From Paenibacillus_F sp047238265 (GTDB lineage Bacteria > Bacillota > Bacilli > Paenibacillales > NBRC-103111): a stretch of DNA of 64,000 nt. Both the position numbers and the translations under genes were made by a program. The stretch covers positions 3,286,001 through 3,350,000 of the forward strand of contig NZ_JBDFMM010000001.1 in the NCBI RefSeq assembly GCF_047238265.1, read 5' to 3'. The stretch's first letter is position 1. The number at the start of each line of letters is the position of its first letter. The notes under the pieces were generated by a model. It searched no databases, had not been told where the DNA came from, and saw nothing but the letters and a program-made list of their open reading frames with translations. This document shows, one piece after another, positions 59,639 to 64,000 of this stretch.

Positions 59639-60529
59639 TTAAACCTGGACGACCCGTTTCACTTCCGTGGACAGGTCCGCAGGCTCCAGCCGTTTCTCCG
59701 GCTTCCAGTAAAGGAGAGCCGCTTTGAAATTGTGGGGGTATATCAGCTTGCCGTCGGCTTCACGCACGTACGCATACAGCAGCCGGACTGCCTCCTTCCG
59801 GTCGTAGTCCTTATCCAGAATCATGCTCAGGTTGTCCTTCAGCAAATCCTCTTCCGTGTCATACGCGTATGTTTTGTGCAGGTTGACGATTTTACAGTTT
59901 GCATCGATTCCAAGTTCATAAAGCAGATTCTGCAAATGAATATAATCTCTGCGTTGAAACTTGATTCTGCAGCCCAACTGCTCCGCGATGTCTTTGTAAT
60001 GCGGTCTTTCCGGACCGCTTACCATCCCCGCGATTCCAAGACGCTTCGCCGTGTTGTTAATGTGCAGAAGCGCACGGTCGATCTCCTGCATCCGGTAATA
60101 GCAGTTGACACCGAATACAACGTCGGCCGGCTCCACCACGGGAAGCTCCTCCCACTTGGCGTGCACAAAGTTTACGTGATTCCACCCCTTCCGCTCCGCT
60201 GCCGCCTTCAAGAAAGCAAGCACGCTCTCGGAGCTGTCGACGCACGTAAGGGAACCCGCTTTTTCGGCCGCTTCGAACGTATAGTTACCCCAGCCGGGCC
60301 CGATTTCCAGCACGTCCTCACCGGGATCGATAAAAGAGATAAGCTCCTTTCGCAGATTGGCGACCCAGGAATCCACGCCCGTTTCTTCTTTCTTTTTCAT
60401 AAAAGCGTTCCAGAATCCTTCTTCCTTGACGTCATCCGTCATCCTTACGGGAAGATTTCCGTCCCAGTCTTTCATCCCCTCCTGCCAGAGGGATTTGTAA
60501 TTCGTATTTAGTTTGACTCCGTAATACAT
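59639..60529 (-). CDS. Class I SAM-dependent methyltransferase under cobalamin riboswitch control
   Basis: 296 residues from ATG 60529 (GGGGAGGAAAAGAG upstream). Rossmann-type methyltransferase with motif I VLEIGPGWGNYTFEAAE (~82-98), acidic residue in CVDSSES, and VVFGVNCYYRMQEIDRALLHI. The N-terminal 70 residues and C-terminal 100 residues are not recognised. Upstream lies a full cobalamin riboswitch and a terminator with no other gene in between, so expression should fall when adenosylcobalamin is abundant. The substrate is unknown; a role in corrinoid uptake, remodelling or a B12-independent bypass is inference. Confidence 0.88.
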   Translation of the reverse strand: MYYGVKLNTNYKSLWQEGMKDWDGNLPVRMTDDVKEEGFWNAFMKKKEETGVDSWVANLRKELISFIDPGEDVLEIGPGWGNYTFEAAEKAGSLTCVDSSESVLAFLKAAAERKGWNHVNFVHAKWEELPVVEPADVVFGVNCYYRMQEIDRALLHINNTAKRLGIAGMVSGPERPHYKDIAEQLGCRIKFQRRDYIHLQNLLYELGIDANCKIVNLHKTYAYDTEEDLLKDNLSMILDKDYDRKEAVRLLYAYVREADGKLIYPHNFKAALLYWKPEKRLEPADLSTEVKRVVQV

Positions 60530-60634
60530 CTCTTTTCCTCCCCATAGGTGGTAAATAGTCGGTTCCGGCTGCCTTTTTTCTTACGCGCATTGATTACTGT
60601 CATGACGGGGAGCGGATTTCATTTATCCGCAAAT

Positions 60635-60664
60635 AAAAAAACATCCCCCCGGAGGCAGGATGTT
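60635..60664 (-). terminator. Terminator of the riboswitch expression platform
   Basis: AACATCC/GGATGTT stem with a GC-rich loop and seven T residues on the minus strand, about 120 bases after the aptamer and 105 before the methyltransferase start. Confidence 0.85.
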
Positions 60665-60783
60665 CGGTTCGTCGCATAAAGGCGTGCGGGTCCTTTCCAC
60701 AACAGATGGAAGCAGAAAGACCCTGGCGATTAGGGAGAACATTCGCATCAACGCCATCCTATATCCGCGTAGGAATGAAGTTA

Positions 60784-60970
60784 CCGGTAAACAGGCAGGT
60801 CTCCTGACTCGGGAAACTCCTGCGCGCCTTCCCGGTTTACCCAGTGGCATATTGCGCTTCAGCCGGGGGATATCCCCCTTCTCCCTTACAGTGGCGGGAC
60901 CGTGCCGGAATTGCACCGGACTTCCCTTTTAATCCGTTCCCTCTCCTTGGAGAATGAACCGGAACCTGTT
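60784..60970 (-). ncRNA. Cobalamin riboswitch
   Basis: Read on the minus strand: GGGAAGTCCGGTGCAATTCC, then GGCACGGTCCCGCCACTGTAA, a peripheral stem GGGGGATATCCCCC, GCCACTGGGTAAACCGGGAAGG, and the B12 box AGTCAGGAGACCTGCCTG. These are the conserved core elements of the adenosylcobalamin aptamer in the correct order. The only downstream gene before the next terminator is the methyltransferase at 59639-60529. Confidence 0.95.
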
Positions 60971-61145
60971 TGATAAAGAATGTTTGTTATTCAATTGTCT
61001 TAAGATACGCAGCATGCCAAACAACTTCACGGTTAATAGTAGTTGAAATCCCGCGTTTTGGCAAATGAGCGGAGCAAACGTGCAGGCAGGTGTACCGGTA
61101 AGGCGGGACCTCCAAGCTTCGGACTATGGAGGGGAGCCGCGAAGG
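60971..61145. other. Gap between the phosphotransferase stop and the riboswitch
   Basis: AT-rich next to the riboswitch (where its promoter must lie), GC-rich next to the phosphotransferase gene. No gene or clean promoter match is seen. Confidence 0.4.
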
Positions 61146-62051
61146 TTATCCCTCTTCAATAATCAGGTTTATTTGATTAATAAAATCTTTTGCCAAACCA
61201 AGCTGTTTATATGCAAATTCCAAATCTCCGTTGCCTGAAAGCGCGAAATCCAAGTTACCTAAAGTGGACATAAGTATGCGTGCGGTAACAGCAAATCCAA
61301 AAGCTTGCTTATCGGCCTGATTATTTATCCGACTCCAGATATATTGAAAGGTTGGCTCCTGTATTCCATTGAATAAGGCAAGATTGCTTACATATGAAGC
61401 CAAATCCCAGTATGCGGGCATCAACGACAAATCTTCAAAGTCCGACCAGATCCAGCCTTCAGGACTCGGTAATAAGTTTCTTGAATGAGCATCTCCATGA
61501 GACGGTATTAGCAAACTTGTTTCGAGACGCATCTCTCTATCAATCGCGAAGAACAGATTTAGCAACTTTTGTATGCGCCTATCCGGATGTTTAATTAATC
61601 TAAAAGCCGATTGACATGTCCGCTCCCAAACACCAAGCACAGGAATCTCGTCGCTAAAATCTTTCAATGCCAGTGAAAGTCTATTAACCAATTCAACCGC
61701 TTCGCTTGGCGAAGGGCGTTGCAGGTCTGTAGGGGGAACATACTTCCAAAGCGTCATCCATGTGCCGTCAATATCGTATGGTCCCGCATCCGTAAGGTCA
61801 GTTGGCCATCGTACCGGCACCCCCTTTGAATGGAGATGACGTACGGCTCTTAATTCACGAACCAGTACCTTGTAAGCGTACTCTGCATGATCTCTTGAAA
61901 GCACAGTGGCTATTCGAGCCACAATCGGATACGGGGCCAAATGAACGACCAGGTTCCCGCCATTCCCAAGCTCGAGAGGAGTAATGTCCTTTAATCCGGC
62001 TTTTTCTGCTAGTACAACCGTTTTTGAAATAAGACTGTTATTATTCGGCAC
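61146..62051 (-). CDS. APH-family phosphotransferase (kinase fold), AT-rich
   Basis: 301 residues. The aminoglycoside/choline-kinase-like active site is visible: HGDAHSRNLL (~190, catalytic Asp) and WSDFEDLSLMPAYWDLASYV (~210, DFG-equivalent). N-terminal lobe LELGNGGNLVVHLAPYPIVARI with RELRAVRHLHSKGVP. Phosphorylates a small molecule; not necessarily an antibiotic. Base composition is visibly more AT-rich than all neighbours, with codons such as AAA, ATT and TTA, suggesting recent acquisition. Confidence 0.85.
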   Translation of the reverse strand: MPNNNSLISKTVVLAEKAGLKDITPLELGNGGNLVVHLAPYPIVARIATVLSRDHAEYAYKVLVRELRAVRHLHSKGVPVRWPTDLTDAGPYDIDGTWMTLWKYVPPTDLQRPSPSEAVELVNRLSLALKDFSDEIPVLGVWERTCQSAFRLIKHPDRRIQKLLNLFFAIDREMRLETSLLIPSHGDAHSRNLLPSPEGWIWSDFEDLSLMPAYWDLASYVSNLALFNGIQEPTFQYIWSRINNQADKQAFGFAVTARILMSTLGNLDFALSGNGDLEFAYKQLGLAKDFINQINLIIEEG

Positions 62052-62145
62052 TCCGGGAGCTCCTTAATTAAGTATAAAATCATCTTAACATCGTTGTCGT
62101 GTCCCCGATAGGCATGAATTAGTTAACAATCAACTATCCCCCTGA

Positions 62146-62262
62146 ACTCCTGTCCAAAGTGTTCGAACGGATGTAGGCAGAGGCGCGTATGCCGCTTACG
62201 ACTTGTAGAAACTGCTGGAAAATGATGCGGCCAACGCTTTGGACGCCCTCTCTCTCGAATAA
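62146..62262 (+). pseudogene. Possible 3' remnant of a lost gene
   Basis: One plus-strand frame reads SVRTDVGRGAYAAYDL, a TAG at 62206, then KLLENDAANALDALSLE and a TAA. The Ala/Leu/Asp-rich composition looks like the helical C terminus of a protein interrupted by one stop. It lies right beside the AT-rich phosphotransferase gene, which may have replaced the rest. Too short to assign to a family. Confidence 0.3.
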
Positions 62263-62265
62263 AGC

Positions 62266-62309
62266 AAAAAAGACCGCCATGGAACGGTACAACTGTTCCT
62301 TGGCGGCTC
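62266..62309 (-). terminator. Terminator of the yojF-bshB2 operon
   Basis: GACCGCCATGGAAC with GTTCCTTGGCGGCTC (two mismatches or wobble pairs) and a T-run on the minus strand, 32 bases after the bshB2 stop. Confidence 0.88.
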
Positions 62310-62340
62310 TTCAGCGGTCGTGCTCGCACCTATGCGCCCC

Positions 62341-63003
62341 TTATTGAAACCGGTAGGTCCATAACCGCTCATGGCCGAACCGGTCCAGTACCTCTTTGTC
62401 GCCTGCGGATTTACCGCTGAGCTGTCCGTTCAGCTGAAACTGGGAGCTGTGGGCAAGGATCGAGCCCAGCTTCTGCGCCATATACGGTCTGACATCGTTC
62501 ACGATGTCCGCTTTACCGAGCACCTCTTCGCATCCTTTGGAAAAAGCGATGCAGTGAACGGCCGGTCTCTCTTCCAGGGGCATTCTTTGAACCGTGTCTA
62601 TAACGGCTGCACCTGTCGCGTCATGGTCAGGGTGTACGCTGTAGCCCGGATAGAACGTAATGACCAGTGAAGGATTCAATTCCTCTATGAGTCCGCGGAT
62701 TTTGCCGACGAGCAGTTCGCGGTCTTCGAACTCAATCGTTTTGTCGTGAAAGCCCAGCATGCGCAGATCCTCAATTCCGATCGACCGGCACGATTCCTCA
62801 AGCTCGGCCTTGCGGATTTCAGGCAGCGTCACGCGGTTGGCCGCAAGGGGGTTGCCCATATTGCGTCCCATTTCTCCCAGTGTCAAGCACGCGTAAGTCA
62901 CAGGGGTTCCTTGCCGTATATGGCCCGCAAGCGTACCGGACACGCTGAACGCTTCGTCATCGGGATGCGGCAGGACGACCAGTATGTGTCGTTCCATCTC
63001 CAT
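62341..63003 (-). CDS. bshB2: Bacillithiol biosynthesis deacetylase BshB2
   Basis: 220 residues of the LmbE/PIG-L fold: PHPDDEAFSVSGTLA (~12-26, zinc-binding His and Asp), PGYSVHPDHDATGAAV (~118, third ligand). Deacetylates GlcNAc-malate to GlcN-malate, or removes acetyl groups from bacillithiol conjugates. Directly preceded by a YojF-type gene, the arrangement of Bacillus subtilis yojF-yojG. Confidence 0.93.
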   Translation of the reverse strand: MEMERHILVVLPHPDDEAFSVSGTLAGHIRQGTPVTYACLTLGEMGRNMGNPLAANRVTLPEIRKAELEESCRSIGIEDLRMLGFHDKTIEFEDRELLVGKIRGLIEELNPSLVITFYPGYSVHPDHDATGAAVIDTVQRMPLEERPAVHCIAFSKGCEEVLGKADIVNDVRPYMAQKLGSILAHSSQFQLNGQLSGKSAGDKEVLDRFGHERLWTYRFQ

Positions 63004-63023
63004 TTACCTTCTCTCTTTGTAAG

Positions 63024-63368
63024 TTAAAAAGGGCTCCGGCTCAGCTGCAGGGAAACGACAAGCTTGCCGTCCTTATCATGTCCCGATAAAATCAGTCTTT
63101 CCGTCTCCGTTTCGTCCCAATGGGTGAGCCCTTCGGAATAAACCCAGCCTTCTTCCATTTTAAGCCCGACCCGGTAGGGACCGTTTCCGGCAATCGACCC
63201 CTGCACATAACGAATCTTGGAATTGCGGATAAAGGTGGAGGCCGTATGCTTGGACTGATCCAGATGGGAAGCGTACGCCCCGTTGGTCATTTCCAGATGA
63301 ATATACAGGTCTTGGCCCTTAAGCAGATCAAGAACCTGCTGAACCGCTGCCTGGTTAATAAACTGCAT
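63024..63368 (-). CDS. yojF: YojF-family protein (DUF1806)
   Basis: 114 residues; the conserved stretch is LYIHLEMTNGAYAS, then FIRNSKIRYVQGSIAGNGPYRVGLKMEEGWVYSEGLTHWD. It is the standard upstream partner of bshB2, 20 bases before it. No biochemical function is established; a link to bacillithiol is inferred from constant linkage. Confidence 0.92.
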   Translation of the reverse strand: MQFINQAAVQQVLDLLKGQDLYIHLEMTNGAYASHLDQSKHTASTFIRNSKIRYVQGSIAGNGPYRVGLKMEEGWVYSEGLTHWDETETERLILSGHDKDGKLVVSLQLSRSPF

Positions 63369-63522
63369 GAAGATTCCTCCAGTAATATACTGACGTATTC
63401 ACCTAAACTATTGTATGCGGCTAATCTATTGTAGGTTTAAATGTAGCTTATTATAAAACATTATGAGCGACTTCACAAATCGCCTCCGGTTCGAATAGTC
63501 CCGGTAATCCGGCTTCTGCAAC

Positions 63523-63549
63523 AAAAAAACCCGCTCCACGGCGGGTTTT
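63523..63549 (-). terminator. Terminator of the hybrid kinase gene
   Basis: AACCCGC/GCGGGTT stem and seven T residues on the minus strand, 9 bases after the stop. Confidence 0.9.
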
Positions 63550-63557
63550 CACGGGTT

Positions 63558-64000
63558 CTATCGCTCTTTTATCCGGGCGGACCACTGGGCAAGCAGACGT
63601 TTGAGCTCATCCGAAAGAATCGGTTTGCTGATATAATCGTTCATCCCGGATGCCAGGCACTGCTGTTTGTCTTCCTCCCTGGCAAACGCGGTGACCGCAA
63701 TAATGACGGGAGCCGGCGAATCTTGCCCGTATTTCTCGCGGATGAGACGGGTCGCCTCCAACCCGTCCATAACCGGCATCTGCACGTCCATAAAAATGAT
63801 ATCGTACGCACGCTCTCCCGCAGCCTGCACGGCTTCCGCGCCGCTCGTTACGACATCCGCGGAGTATCCCAGCTTACCGGTTAACGTCAGCAGCAGCGTC
63901 CGGTTCATCGGATGATCGTCCGCAATCAGCAGCCGCAAAGGCTCGGGCTGCGCCTCCGGAAGAGACGGAACCGTGGCGGCCGCGGCCTTAGGGCTGCCCG
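63558..64000 (-). CDS. C-terminal receiver domain of a hybrid sensor kinase, cut by the window edge
   Basis: The frame is open to base 64000. An Ala/Pro/Glu-rich linker leads into a receiver domain (LRLLIADDHPMNRTLLLTLT..., phospho-acceptor Asp in IIFMDVQMPVMDGLEATRLIR, Lys in DYISKPILSDEL), ending shortly after. MNDYISKP and the N-M-x-R motif are typical of receiver domains attached to hybrid histidine kinases. The kinase part lies outside the window. Confidence 0.82.
   Translation of the reverse strand, partial: GSPKAAAATVPSLPEAQPEPLRLLIADDHPMNRTLLLTLTGKLGYSADVVTSGAEAVQAAGERAYDIIFMDVQMPVMDGLEATRLIREKYGQDSPAPVIIAVTAFAREEDKQQCLASGMNDYISKPILSDELKRLLAQWSARIKER

Overview
The window looks like a chromosomal segment of a Paenibacillus-type member of the Bacillales. 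The evidence is the strong AGGAGG ribosome binding sites, moderately GC-rich DNA, YesM/YesN-LplABC style sugar import, a bacillithiol deacetylase pair, a BceRSAB module, a CYP102 fatty-acid hydroxylase, and sites fitting the Bacillus Zur consensus. No rRNA, tRNA, transposase, phage gene or CRISPR array was seen. Genus and species are inference.

Region 1 (1-15.7 kb, mostly minus strand) starts with the 5' part of an arylamine N-acetyltransferase gene. It continues with a uronic-acid polysaccharide locus: ABC importer, YesN/YesM two-component system, PL6 lyase with a CBM96-like module, SGNH esterase, SDR oxidoreductase and heparinase II/III-like lyase. Three genes here (lyase, kinase and probably the 3' end of the heparinase-like gene) carry apparent single-base frameshifts.

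Region 2 (15.8-25 kb) holds an HhH protein, a tandem-HTH MerR regulator, and secreted or surface-type proteins: an F5/8C-DUF4855-Ig-cohesin-dockerin protein, a YVTN beta-propeller, an AA10 chitin-active oxygenase, and a basic-secretory-protein metallopeptidase with two discoidin domains.

Region 3 (25-34 kb) is for scavenging: a SnaA/NtaA-type monooxygenase with an SsuA-like lipoprotein and two SsuC-like permeases, a TetR regulator, then a polar amino-acid ABC transporter. Both import operons have a promoter, a structured leader and an intrinsic terminator before the first gene.

Region 4 (34-55.5 kb) is a mixture. It has GNAT, VOC, SRPBCC, cupin and VTT proteins, two tiny paralogous basic proteins, a P450-reductase fusion, a DUF5680/TetR divergent pair, an MFS exporter and a DUF3139 gene. 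It also has BceAB-BceSR, aminopeptidase AmpS, a CGNR regulator opposite a DinB protein, a second MFS transporter, and a second AA10 oxygenase with codon use suggesting high expression.

Region 5 (55.5-64 kb) begins with a zinc-starvation locus: two Zur-type boxes, a COG0523 GTPase, an UPF0718-type permease and its TIGR03943 partner, with a 15-16 bp minisatellite between the two transcription units. Then come a SAM methyltransferase behind a cobalamin riboswitch and terminator, an AT-rich phosphotransferase beside a gene remnant, the yojF-bshB2 pair, and the 3' end of a hybrid sensor kinase gene.
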